From Paracoccus sp. N5 (lineage in GTDB: Bacteria; Pseudomonadota; Alphaproteobacteria; Rhodobacterales; Rhodobacteraceae), in assembly GCF_000371965.1 (NCBI RefSeq), contig NZ_AQUO01000001.1, positions 1,682,001-1,746,000 of the forward strand: DNA of 64,000 bases, given 5' to 3'. Shown in pieces: positions 1-7,499 of this stretch; the stretch's first letter is position 1, and every line of letters starts with the position of its first letter. The translations under genes and the position numbers were made by a program. The notes beneath the pieces are model-generated. The model searched no databases, was not told where the DNA came from, and saw only the letters and a list, made by a program, of their open reading frames with translations.

Positions 1-737
1 CGCGCCTCCAGGTCGCCGGGGCTGGCATAGGCGCGCGGCAGGTATTCGTTGACCAGCCGCATCCCCTCCAGCGCGATGCCCTGGCTCATCGGGTGGTAAT
101 GCGGCGAGGAAAACGCCTCGAGGCAATGGGCAAAGGCGTCCATGCCGGTGCCGGCGGTGATGGCGGGCGGCATGCCGACGGTCAGCTCGGGGTCGCAGAT
201 CGTCGCCCTGGGCATCAGCTTCGGGTGGAAGATGATCGTCTTGCGACGGGTTTCGCTGTTGGTCAGCACCCCGGCGCGCCCGACCTCGGAGCCGGTGCCG
301 GCGGTGGTCGGCACCGCGACGATCGGCGCGATGCGGCTGGCGTCGGCGCGGGTCCAGCAGTCGCCCACGTCCTCCAGATCCCAGACCGGGATCGACTGCC
401 CGGCCATCAGCGCGATCATCTTGGCCAGATCCAGCGCCGAGCCGCCGCCAAAGCCGATCACCCCGTCATGGCGGCCGGCGGCATAGGCGGCGATGCCGGC
501 CTGCATGTTCGCCTCGTTCGGGTTCGGATCGACCTCGGAGAACATCGCCCGGCCAAACCCGCCGGCCTCCAGGATCTCCAGCGCGCGGGCGGTGATCGGC
601 AGGCCGGCCAGCGCCCTGTCGGTGACCAGCAGCGGGCGCGCGATGCCGGCCTCCCGGCAATGCTCGGCCAGTTCGGCGATGCGGCCGGCGCCGAAGCGGA
701 TCGCGGTCGGATAGGACCAGTTCGCGCGCAGTGTCAT
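1..737 (-). CDS. Iron-containing alcohol dehydrogenase (3' end outside window)
   Basis: Read on the minus strand from an ATG at 737 (protein begins MTLRANWSYPTAIRFGAG), this frame is open to the left window edge, giving about 245 residues of a family usually near 380. It has the type III (iron-dependent) alcohol dehydrogenase nucleotide-binding motif GFGGGSALDLAK, the TTAGTGSEV segment, and the GTGMDAFAHCLEAF helix carrying metal ligands. Such enzymes interconvert alcohols and aldehydes with NAD(P) in the cytoplasm; the substrate cannot be told from sequence. The next gene upstream, a lipoprotein, reads the same way and ends 28 bases away, but nothing links the functions. The truncation is due to the window edge only. 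Confidence 0.9.
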   Translation of the reverse strand, partial: MTLRANWSYPTAIRFGAGRIAELAEHCREAGIARPLLVTDRALAGLPITARALEILEAGGFGRAMFSEVDPNPNEANMQAGIAAYAAGRHDGVIGFGGGSALDLAKMIALMAGQSIPVWDLEDVGDCWTRADASRIAPIVAVPTTAGTGSEVGRAGVLTNSETRRKTIIFHPKLMPRATICDPELTVGMPPAITAGTGMDAFAHCLEAFSSPHYHPMSQGIALEGMRLVNEYLPRAYASPGDLEA

Positions 738-765
738 CCTTGCCCCTTTTCGCTGCGCCACCGCC

Positions 766-1392
766 TCAGCGGCAGCGGGCCGGATTCACCCCGATGCCGT
801 TCAGGCCCCAGTCGGTCATCTGCGCCACCAACTGCTGGCCGGCGGCGTCGAAGGCCGGGATCAGGTCGGCGGTTTTCGTCGTCGCCGCCTGCGCCGTGGT
901 GGCGAAATGACCGCGCGCCACCACCGTCGCGTCCATTTCGCGCACCAGTTGCGCATCGACGGTCAGCTTGATGACCGCGCCCTTGCCCGCGACCTCGGCG
1001 TTGAAGTCCTGCACCTCGGAAATCAGCGCATAGTCCCCCGCCGTGCCCAAGGGCGCGCGGCCGACATGGGTGAAGGCGTCATAGCGGCCAAAGCCGCGCA
1101 CCAGCAGCGTCTGCAAGGTGGTGGGCACGGTGTCGCCCCAGCGCGCATCGGGCAGATACTGGGTCTGCAACTGGTTCGGGCGGATCATGATGCGGTCGGT
1201 GTCCAGCGTGCCGCGCGCCTTGGGCGGCTCGATCACCAGCTCGGCCAGCCGGCCGCGGCCGCAGCTCTGCGGCTGGTCCGAGGGCGGGCGCAGCTCGAAG
1301 ACGTCGCGGTCCGGCTCGCCTTCCAGCGCCTTCAGCGCCGCGCAGCCGGGCAGGGTCAGGGTCAGCATCAGCAGGGCGGCGGTCAGGCGCAT
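766..1392 (-). CDS. ABC-type transport auxiliary lipoprotein (Mla/MCE system)
   Basis: A 208-residue protein with a signal peptide ending in the lipobox LPGC (Cys about residue 17), so it should be lipid-anchored. It matches the auxiliary lipoprotein family that accompanies MCE-type ABC transporters (PqiC-like). It is the last gene of a four-gene minus-strand operon: permease with STAS-like domain, ATPase, MlaD, lipoprotein. The gap to the mlaD-like gene is 9 bases. In this operon type the lipoprotein probably sits on the outer-membrane side of the lipid path, where E. coli Mla uses MlaA and MlaC; that placement is inference. No MlaC homologue is present in the cluster. Confidence 0.85.
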   Translation of the reverse strand: MRLTAALLMLTLTLPGCAALKALEGEPDRDVFELRPPSDQPQSCGRGRLAELVIEPPKARGTLDTDRIMIRPNQLQTQYLPDARWGDTVPTTLQTLLVRGFGRYDAFTHVGRAPLGTAGDYALISEVQDFNAEVAGKGAVIKLTVDAQLVREMDATVVARGHFATTAQAATTKTADLIPAFDAAGQQLVAQMTDWGLNGIGVNPARCR

Positions 1393-1401
1393 GGCGGCTC
1401 C

Positions 1402-2703
1402 TCAGCGGCGGAATTCGGGGGTCTTGGGCCCCGAGAAGATCTGCGAGGGATTGCGCCGCAGGGCCGAGACCAGCTCGTTCACATTGCCCACCAGCCCGCG
1501 CAGATCGCTGGCCATGCGGGTGATTTGCGGCAGCCCCTCGCGGGTGAAAGCCTGCACCGGGGCGCGGGCGCTGTCCAGCATCCCGCGCAGGCTGGCAAAG
1601 GCCGCGTCGGCGCTGTCGGCGGCATCGCGCAGCTTGTCCGTGATCTCGGGCAGGTCGGCGACCACGCGGTCGATGGCCTCGTTGGCCTTGCCCAGCGTGA
1701 CGCGCAGGTCGCCGACCACCGGCTCGATATTGCTGTTCATCACCCGGTCGGCGCTGTCGAAGGCCCGCTCGGCCGAGGCCAGCGTCCGCTGCCCGATCTC
1801 CAGCGCCGCGTCGAGCCCGTCGAGGCTTTGGTCCGCGCGATCCGTCAGCCGCGCCAGGTCGGTCTGCAGCGTGGTCGCGGTCTGGTCCAGCCGCTGCGTC
1901 AGCCCGCGCAGGTCGCCCGAGACATAGTCGCGCAGCTCGTCCAGCGTCGCGGTGCCGGCGTCCAGCGCCGCATCGGCCTTGCCGGCGGTCTCGTCGAACT
2001 TGGCCAGCGCGGTGTCGGCATTGCCGAGCGTCGTCTCGGCAGCGGCGGAAAGCCCGTCCAGCCGCTCGCCGAAGGCCGAGATGTCGGCGGCGGCCGAGGC
2101 GATGGATTCGGTCGCCCTGGTCACATCCCCCAGCGCCTTGTCCAGGTTGGCGCTGGAGCGTTCCACGTTGTCCAGGATGTTGCGCACCCGGCGCTGGTTG
2201 TCGTCGCCCAGCAGCTGGGTCATCTGCTCGGCCACGGTGTTCAGCCGCGAGATCATCTCGGGGCCCTGGTCCGACAGGGTCTGCAAGGCCGAGCGGTTGG
2301 CGGCGATCACCGGGATGCCGTCGGGCTGGGCCTCGCGCAGCAGCGGCGCGTCGGGCGTGCCGGCGGTGATCGCGACATTCGAGACGCCGGTGACGCCCTG
2401 GATCTCGATCGAGGCGCGGGAATTGGTGCGCACCGGCGTATCCTCGGCCACCTCGACGCGCACCCGCACGGCGCCGTTGACGCCGTCCGCCAGCTGCATG
2501 TCCACGACCTTGCCGACGGAAAGCCCGGCAAAGGCCACCTCGGACGAGATGGCCAGCCCCGAAACCTCGGGGAAATAGATGTCGTAATAGGCGAATTGCC
2601 GGTTGATCTGGATCTTGGCGAACCACATCAGGAACAAGAGCAGCCCCAGGAAGCCCGCGATGGTGAAGGCGCCGATCAGGACGTAATTGGCCTTGGTCTC
2701 CAT
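1402..2703 (-). CDS. MlaD-family (MCE domain) lipid transport protein
   Basis: A 433-residue protein starting METKANYVLIGAFTIAGFLG. A single N-terminal membrane helix (about residues 7-28) is followed by an MCE domain (about 39-115, including FPEVSGLAISSEVAFAG) and then a long Ala/Asp/Leu-rich region of heptad-like repeats, most likely a periplasmic helical barrel. MlaD-type proteins form hexameric periplasmic rings that carry phospholipids between the membranes. At 433 residues it is much longer than E. coli MlaD (about 180) because of the coiled-coil tail, and closer to Mce/PqiB-style bridges. It lies 3 bases after the ATPase gene and is surely cotranscribed with it. Confidence 0.9.
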   Translation of the reverse strand: METKANYVLIGAFTIAGFLGLLLFLMWFAKIQINRQFAYYDIYFPEVSGLAISSEVAFAGLSVGKVVDMQLADGVNGAVRVRVEVAEDTPVRTNSRASIEIQGVTGVSNVAITAGTPDAPLLREAQPDGIPVIAANRSALQTLSDQGPEMISRLNTVAEQMTQLLGDDNQRRVRNILDNVERSSANLDKALGDVTRATESIASAAADISAFGERLDGLSAAAETTLGNADTALAKFDETAGKADAALDAGTATLDELRDYVSGDLRGLTQRLDQTATTLQTDLARLTDRADQSLDGLDAALEIGQRTLASAERAFDSADRVMNSNIEPVVGDLRVTLGKANEAIDRVVADLPEITDKLRDAADSADAAFASLRGMLDSARAPVQAFTREGLPQITRMASDLRGLVGNVNELVSALRRNPSQIFSGPKTPEFRR

Positions 2704-2706
2704 GGG

Positions 2707-3483
2707 CTACTCCTTGCTCCGGCCGGTGGCGATGGCGGCGCGGGCGCGGGGCCCGTGGAAATATTCATGCACCCAAGGATGATCCACCTTCAGCATCTCG
2801 GCCATGGTCCCGCTGACCAGCACCCGCTTTTCCGCCAGCACCGCGACGCGGTCGCAACAGGCGTGCAGCGTGTCGAGGTCATGCGTGACCAGAAAGACCG
2901 ACAGGTTCAGCGCATCGCGCAATTCCACGATCAGCCGGTCGAAGGCATCGGCGCCGATCGGGTCCAGCCCGGCCGTGGGTTCGTCCAGGAACACGATCTC
3001 GGGGTCCAGCGCCAGGGCCCGCGCCAGCCCCGCGCGCTTTTTCATCCCCCCCGACAGGTCCGAGGGATATTTGTCATTGGCGTTCCACGGCAGCCCGGCC
3101 ATCGAGACCTTCAGCTCGGCCAGCCCCGCGCGCGTCTCGGGCGCCAGGCCCGGCACGGCGCGCAAGGGCACCTCGACATTCTCGCGCACGTTCAGCGAGG
3201 AAAACAGCGCCCCGGCCTGGAACATCACGCCCCAGCGCCGCTCCAGCGCCTCGCGCGCCGCGCCGTGCAGCGCGGTCACGTCCTGGCCAAAGACCCGGAC
3301 CGTGCCGGCTGCGGGCGGGTTCAGCCCGACGATGGTGCGCAAGAGCACCGATTTCCCGGTGCCCGATCCGCCGACCACGCCCAGGATCTCGCCCCGCCGC
3401 AGGTCCAGGTCCAGCCCGTCATGCACGACATGGCTGCCGAATTGCGTGCGCAGGCCCCGGACCTCGATGACATTGTCGCTCAC
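2707..3483 (-). CDS. MlaF-like ABC transporter ATP-binding protein
   Basis: This 258-residue ATPase shows Walker A (GGSGTGKSVLLRT), the signature LSGGMKKRAGLARAL and Walker B (IVFLDEPTAGLDP). It energises MCE-type lipid transport at the inner membrane. I place the start at a GTG (3483) because it yields VSDNVIEVRGL and overlaps the permease stop in a GTGA junction (3480-3483), typical of translational coupling; the frame stays open further upstream but there it only shadows the permease. The signature has KK where many ABC proteins have Q, which is usual in the MlaF/Mkl branch. Confidence 0.92.
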   Translation of the reverse strand: MSDNVIEVRGLRTQFGSHVVHDGLDLDLRRGEILGVVGGSGTGKSVLLRTIVGLNPPAAGTVRVFGQDVTALHGAAREALERRWGVMFQAGALFSSLNVRENVEVPLRAVPGLAPETRAGLAELKVSMAGLPWNANDKYPSDLSGGMKKRAGLARALALDPEIVFLDEPTAGLDPIGADAFDRLIVELRDALNLSVFLVTHDLDTLHACCDRVAVLAEKRVLVSGTMAEMLKVDHPWVHEYFHGPRARAAIATGRSKE

Positions 3484-4568
3484 AACCCGATCTCCGCGAA
3501 GAAGACCGAGAACAGCGCATCCGCCACGATCACCGCGAAGATGGCATTCACCACCGCGGTCGAGGTCTGCGCGCCCAGCGATTCCGCGTCCTTGCCGACC
3601 TTCATCCCGGCGTGGCAGCCAATGATGCCGATGATGATGGCAAAGACCGGCGCCTTGGACAGGCCGACGATGACATGATCGACGCTGGTTTCCGCGATCA
3701 GCCGATAGCGGAACATCGAGGGCGAGATCCCGAGCTCGACCCAGGACATGATCGCGCCGCCGACCAGCCCGGCGACATTGGCGATCAGCCCCAGGATCGG
3801 CAGGGTGATGACCAGCGCCAGCACGCGCGGCAGCACCAGCACCATGTCGGGGTCGAGGCCCAGCGTGCGCATGGCGTCGATTTCCTCGTTCATCTTCATC
3901 GAGCCGATCGAGGCCGTCAGCGCCGAGGCCGTGCGCCCGGCGACGATGATCGCGGTCAGAAGGATGCCCAGTTCGCGCAGGATCGAGATGGCGATCAGGT
4001 CGATGACGAAGATCTCGGCCCCGAACTGGCTGAGCTGCGCCGCGCCCTGAAAGGCCAGCACCACGCCGATCAGAAAGGACATCAGCGCCACGATGGGCAC
4101 CGCGCGCAGCCCGGTTTCCTGGCAGTGCCAGACCAGCGAGGTCAGGCGGAAATCGCGCGGATGCCGGATGCCGCGCCACAGCGCCGCCAGGAACCGGCCG
4201 AGGTATTCCGCAAGCTCGCGCAGAAAGACCAGCGCGCCCGTGATCCAGCGCCCGGTCGCATCCAGCGCGCGGCGCCAGCCGGACTCGGGCGCGGGCGGCG
4301 GATCGGGCCGGGGCAGGGCGCCGGTCACGCTTTCAAGAAGCGTCGCCTGCGGCGCGGCCAGCCCATGAAGCGTGGCGCCCGCGGCCGCGCGCCCGGCCAG
4401 GTACCAGGCGCCGGCGGTGTCGAGCCGCGTCAGGCCGGACAGCTCCAGCCGCTCCGGCGCCTCGGGCGGCAGCTGCGACAGGGTCCAGACCGTCAGCTCG
4501 CCCTCAAGGCGCAGCTGCCCGTCCTGAAGGGTGGCGCGCAGCTGCGGATCGGCGGGAAGGCTGGCCAT
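3480..4568 (-). CDS. MlaE-like permease with N-terminal STAS-like domain
   Basis: About 362 residues. The first 100 residues (from MASLPADPQLRATL) look like a STAS domain, the fold of MlaB; the rest is the MlaE permease with several hydrophobic helices and the conserved stretch ELGILLTAIIVAGRTASA followed by MKMNEEIDAM. So MlaB and MlaE functions appear fused. I chose the ATG at 4568 because an AGGA motif lies six bases upstream; in-frame ATGs at 4602 and 4625 are possible but have weaker ribosome sites. It is the first gene of the operon with ATPase, MlaD and lipoprotein. Role: inner-membrane part of a phospholipid/lipid transporter for outer-membrane homeostasis. Confidence 0.9.
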   Translation of the reverse strand: MASLPADPQLRATLQDGQLRLEGELTVWTLSQLPPEAPERLELSGLTRLDTAGAWYLAGRAAAGATLHGLAAPQATLLESVTGALPRPDPPPAPESGWRRALDATGRWITGALVFLRELAEYLGRFLAALWRGIRHPRDFRLTSLVWHCQETGLRAVPIVALMSFLIGVVLAFQGAAQLSQFGAEIFVIDLIAISILRELGILLTAIIVAGRTASALTASIGSMKMNEEIDAMRTLGLDPDMVLVLPRVLALVITLPILGLIANVAGLVGGAIMSWVELGISPSMFRYRLIAETSVDHVIVGLSKAPVFAIIIGIIGCHAGMKVGKDAESLGAQTSTAVVNAIFAVIVADALFSVFFAEIGL

Positions 4569-4756
4569 GGCGGTCCTGATGGGAAGCGTCACCGATTTCA
4601 TCCGGCGATTGCGGGGCTTTGTCAAATCCGCCGCCGGGGCGGGGCGGCCGCGCCGGGGCGAGAGGTTTCAATTTGCATCGTATTCTCGGGGTCTTGTGCT
4701 TGATCGCGATCCTGCCCCGGCCCTAGCCTGGGGGCAAGGCGAACGGGCCTGAACCT

Positions 4757-4802
4757 CCCCGGGATCGGGTGAACCAGTGCTGCTTTGACGATGATCCCGG
4801 GG
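4757..4802. repeat. 10-bp perfect inverted repeat between the Mla operon and metR
   Basis: CCCCGGGATC (4757-4766) and GATCCCGGGG (4793-4802) are perfect inverted copies with a 26-base spacer, ending two bases before the metR stop codon. The transcript could form a stable stem, so a terminator or mRNA-stabilising hairpin for metR is the simplest reading. There is no clear U-tract. Confidence 0.5.
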
Positions 4803-4804
4803 CA

Positions 4805-5722
4805 TCAGCCCGGCGCCGCCGCGCGCATCATCCGCACCGGCTCGGTCCGGGCCAGGCGCAGCACATGCGCCATATAGGGTTGCTGCAGATCCTCGCTGCG
4901 CAGCCCGGCGTAAAGCCGGCGCAGCATGCCCTGCGGCCCCAGCGGCAGCAGCGCCAGTTCGGGGTTGCCGGCCTGGCCGCGCAGCACCCAGTCGGGCATC
5001 ACCGCCACCCCGCGCCCCGAGGCGATCAGCATCAGCGCGATGGCGGTCTGCTCGACCTGGCGCAGATGCGCCGGCTCGACCCCGGCCGGGTCGAGGAATT
5101 GCGAGAACACGTCCAGCCGCGCCCGGTCCATCGGATAGGTGATCAGCGTCTCGCCGGCCAGGTCGGCGGGCTCGGCATAGCCCTTGGCGACCAGCGGGTG
5201 ACTGGCCCGCACCACCAGCGTCGGCGCATAGTCGAACAGCGGCTGGAAGCTGACGCCCGCGATCTCCTCGGGGTCCGAGGAAATCACCAGGTCCACCTGG
5301 CCGCGTTCCAGCGCCGGCAGCGCCTTCAGCGCCAGGCTGGTGCGGATGTCCAGGTCGACCTCGGGCCAGGCGCGGCGGAACTGGTCCAGCACCGGCAAGA
5401 GCCAGTCGAAGCAATGATGGCATTCCATCGCCACATGCAGCCGGCCGGCCCGGCCCAGCTCGACGGCGCGGAATTCGGCCTCGGCGGCCTCGATCATCGG
5501 CAGCACCTGCTCGGCCGTGCGCAACAGCCGCATCCCGGCGCCGGACAGCCGCAAGGGCTTGGTCTTGCGCAGGAAAAGCTCGACCCCGGCCTGTTCCTCC
5601 AGCGCCTTGATCTGGTGCGACAGCGCCGATTGCGTCAGGTTCAGCACCTCGGCCGCGCGGGCAAGTCCGCCCTGTTCATGGATGGCGCGCAGGCTGCGCA
5701 GATGGCGAAGTTCCAGGTGCAT
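4805..5722 (-). CDS. metR: LysR-family regulator MetR
   Basis: A 305-residue LysR-type regulator: helix-turn-helix at about residues 18-40 (LARAAEVLNLTQSALSHQIK), then the co-inducer domain. Features shared with enterobacterial MetR include the start of the effector domain (LHVAMECHHCFDWLLPVL), the segment LITYPMDRARLDVFSQFLDPAGV and GVAVMPDWV. MetR uses homocysteine as effector to control methionine genes. The gene is divergent from metF with 90 bases between the start codons, and that gap holds two MetR-like palindromes. Both the sequence and the context support the name. Confidence 0.9.
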   Translation of the reverse strand: MHLELRHLRSLRAIHEQGGLARAAEVLNLTQSALSHQIKALEEQAGVELFLRKTKPLRLSGAGMRLLRTAEQVLPMIEAAEAEFRAVELGRAGRLHVAMECHHCFDWLLPVLDQFRRAWPEVDLDIRTSLALKALPALERGQVDLVISSDPEEIAGVSFQPLFDYAPTLVVRASHPLVAKGYAEPADLAGETLITYPMDRARLDVFSQFLDPAGVEPAHLRQVEQTAIALMLIASGRGVAVMPDWVLRGQAGNPELALLPLGPQGMLRRLYAGLRSEDLQQPYMAHVLRLARTEPVRMMRAAAPG

Positions 5723-5724
5723 CT

Positions 5725-5737
5725 TGAGCGGATCTCA
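5725..5737. promoter_or_regulatory. Candidate MetR operator, proximal to metR
   Basis: TGAGCGGATCTCA is a perfect 4-5-4 dyad (TGAG/CTCA) resembling the MetR consensus TGAA-N5-TTCA. It begins three bases upstream of the metR start codon, a position suited to autorepression. Confidence 0.5.
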
Positions 5738-5755
5738 TCACGATCTTGAGGATTA

Positions 5756-5768
5756 TGAATTTGTCTCA
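5756..5768. promoter_or_regulatory. Candidate MetR operator, proximal to metF
   Basis: TGAATTTGTCTCA matches the MetR half-site TGAA exactly, with CTCA in place of TTCA. It starts 31 bases after the other dyad, about three helical turns, so two dimers could bind on the same face of DNA. Confidence 0.55.
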
Positions 5769-5812
5769 CGTCGCGGCGCGTGTCACAAGTCCTGCGACAA
5801 AAGGATAGTGCG

Positions 5813-6676
5813 ATGACGACACCGGCGATCAGTTTCGAATTCTTCCCGCCCCGGACCCTGGAGCAATCCTTCCGGCTGTGGGAGACCGCCCGCGCCCTGG
5901 CGCCGCTGGGGCCGGATTTCGTCTCGGTCACCTATGGCGCCGGCGGCACCACCCGGCAGCTGACGCATGAGGCGGTGACGGCGCTGGCCGGCCATTACGG
6001 GCTGAACGTCGCCGCGCACCTGACCTGCGTGGACGCGACGCGCGAGGAGACCTTGCAGATCGTCGCCGATTACGCGGCGGCCGGCGTGCACGAGGTCGTC
6101 GCCCTGCGCGGCGACGCGCCGCAGGGCCAGGACCGTTTCACCGCCCATCCCGAGGGCTTTGCCAGCTCGGTCGCGCTGATCGAGGCCATCGCCGCGCGCG
6201 GCGACATGACCATCCGCTGCGGCGCCTATCCCGAGCCGCATCCCGACAGCAGCGACACCGCCGCCGACGTGGCCTGGCTGAAGCGCAAGGTGGACGCCGG
6301 CGCCAGTTCGGCGATCACGCAATTCTTCTTCGACGCCGACACCTTCTTCCGCTTCCGCGACGCCTGCGCGGCGGCCGGCGTCGCGGCGCCGATCATCCCC
6401 GGCATCCTGCCGATCCAGAGCTGGGCCGGCACCCGCCGCTTTGCCGAACGCTGCGGCACCTCGGTCCCGCAATGGGCCGAGGAGGCCTTTGCCGCCGCCG
6501 GCCCCGAGGGCGAGGCCGCGCTGGCGCTGGATGTCTGCGTCAAGCTGTGCGAATCGCTGGTCGCGGGCGGCGTGGACAAGCTGCATTTCTATACGCTGAA
6601 CAAGCCCGACCTGGTGCAGAAGGTCTGCGCCGGCCTGGGCATCGCGCCGAAGGCCGAGTTTTCGCGCGTGGCCTGA
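5813..6676 (+). CDS. metF: 5,10-methylenetetrahydrofolate reductase
   Basis: A 287-residue flavoprotein that reduces 5,10-methylene-THF to 5-methyl-THF, the methyl donor for methionine synthesis. It begins MTTPAISFEFFPPRT; EFFPP holds the catalytic Glu (residue 9), and the family motifs SVTYGAGG, AHLTCVDATREE and ALRGDAP follow. The length fits bacterial MetF (about 290). I start at ATG 5813, preceded by AAGGAT; an upstream in-frame start at 5780 would add 11 residues that look like promoter DNA. Divergent from metR, which should activate it through the sites between the two genes. The TGA is followed by a gene-poor stretch. Confidence 0.95.
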   Translation: MTTPAISFEFFPPRTLEQSFRLWETARALAPLGPDFVSVTYGAGGTTRQLTHEAVTALAGHYGLNVAAHLTCVDATREETLQIVADYAAAGVHEVVALRGDAPQGQDRFTAHPEGFASSVALIEAIAARGDMTIRCGAYPEPHPDSSDTAADVAWLKRKVDAGASSAITQFFFDADTFFRFRDACAAAGVAAPIIPGILPIQSWAGTRRFAERCGTSVPQWAEEAFAAAGPEGEAALALDVCVKLCESLVAGGVDKLHFYTLNKPDLVQKVCAGLGIAPKAEFSRVA

Positions 6677-7384
6677 GCGGCCGGAGCCCCGGTTCAGCAT
6701 AGCCCGACCGTTCAACGCGGTGTCTCGACCCATCACGCCGGCGCGTCTGGCAATTCATACGCCAGCGAAACCTAGCCGTCGTCCAAACGAAGATCCTCGC
6801 TCGGATTCGCGGCGGAAATCGCCGGGCCGCGCTGGCCCTGCCCGGTTCACCGTTCCGACCGCTGCGATGGCCCTGCCGCGCCCCCGACGGCCTGCGCCCT
6901 TCAAGAACGACCACGCCCTAGCTCTGGTTCGATGGGCTTGTGATCCACGCCGGCCAGGTTTCGCTGGCGGACTTGGCCGGTGTTTGACCGCCGCCCTGGA
7001 AGCATTCGAAGGGAGGCGCGGGAATCCTCGCGCCTCATTTCCCTGTGATTGCGCAGGAAAAGGCTTCGCGCGACGCCCTGCTCGCCAAGCCGGGGCGCGG
7101 CATCGCTTCTGAACTTCGGCGCGCCTCATCGGATGACGATGACAGCCAAGTTTATGCTATAGCCCCATGAAAAAGATAACCGAAGACGAGCCGGAACGCG
7201 CTAAAGCACGGTCGATTTGTGACAACTCTGTCTCGCGGCACATTTTCGCGCTTTAACAGGCCGCTGAATTAGTCGGCGTGCCGGAATGGTTTCCCGTCTT
7301 GGCGACTGATGAGGATCATGGCCGGGCCCTTCGGCACTGGAAGGCATAGTTGCCTCATGGGTGCCTGATGCCCGCCCCCGGCGG
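6677..7384. other. Gene-poor stretch downstream of metF
   Basis: No convincing gene is seen between metF and the transposase remnant. Two long antiparallel open frames (6720-7112 plus, 6755-7129 minus) have no recognisable family and Arg/Pro/Ala-rich compositions expected from random G+C-rich DNA. From about 7140 to 7260 the base composition becomes locally A+T-richer and there is a 29-codon open frame (MKKITEDEPERAKARSICDN start, 7167-7256) of unknown status. The segment from about 7190 may be the outer end of the degraded insertion sequence whose transposase tail follows. Confidence 0.5.
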
Positions 7385-7498
7385 TCATATCCCCAGCAGC
7401 CGGGGCAGTCGGGCCAGGTTGTCGGCGGTCATTGTCAGAATGAAGCGGGATCCCACCCGTTCAACACCGCGATAGACGGTCTGGGCCAACCGCGGCCC
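7385..7498 (-). pseudogene. C-terminal remnant of an IS transposase (DDE type)
   Basis: On the minus strand the last 37 codons of a transposase can be read, ending RFILTMTADNLARLPRLLGI and a TGA at 7385-7387. The pattern of a hydrophobic run followed by NLARLPRLL is the characteristic C-terminus of IS4/IS5/IS1182-type DDE transposases. The rest of the gene is missing: reading upstream one immediately meets the stop codon of the DUF2235 gene. This is therefore a deletion scar, not an active element. The exact IS family cannot be decided from this fragment. Confidence 0.7.
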
Positions 7499-7499
7499 G

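Noticed and set aside
907..3678. A 923-codon open frame on the plus strand across the Mla operon
   Set aside because: It is antisense to three well-recognised genes, is composed of Arg/Gly/Ala/Gln/His, and matches no family; long antisense frames are expected at this G+C content.
6720..7129. Two overlapping antiparallel frames of about 125-130 codons after metF
   Set aside because: Neither has a recognisable family, ribosome site or gene-like composition; both look like chance frames.
7167..7256. Small ORF beginning MKKITEDEPERAK
   Set aside because: It has a normal start and an A+T-richer setting, but lies beside the IS scar, has no obvious ribosome site and no coupling to another gene; left as unproven.
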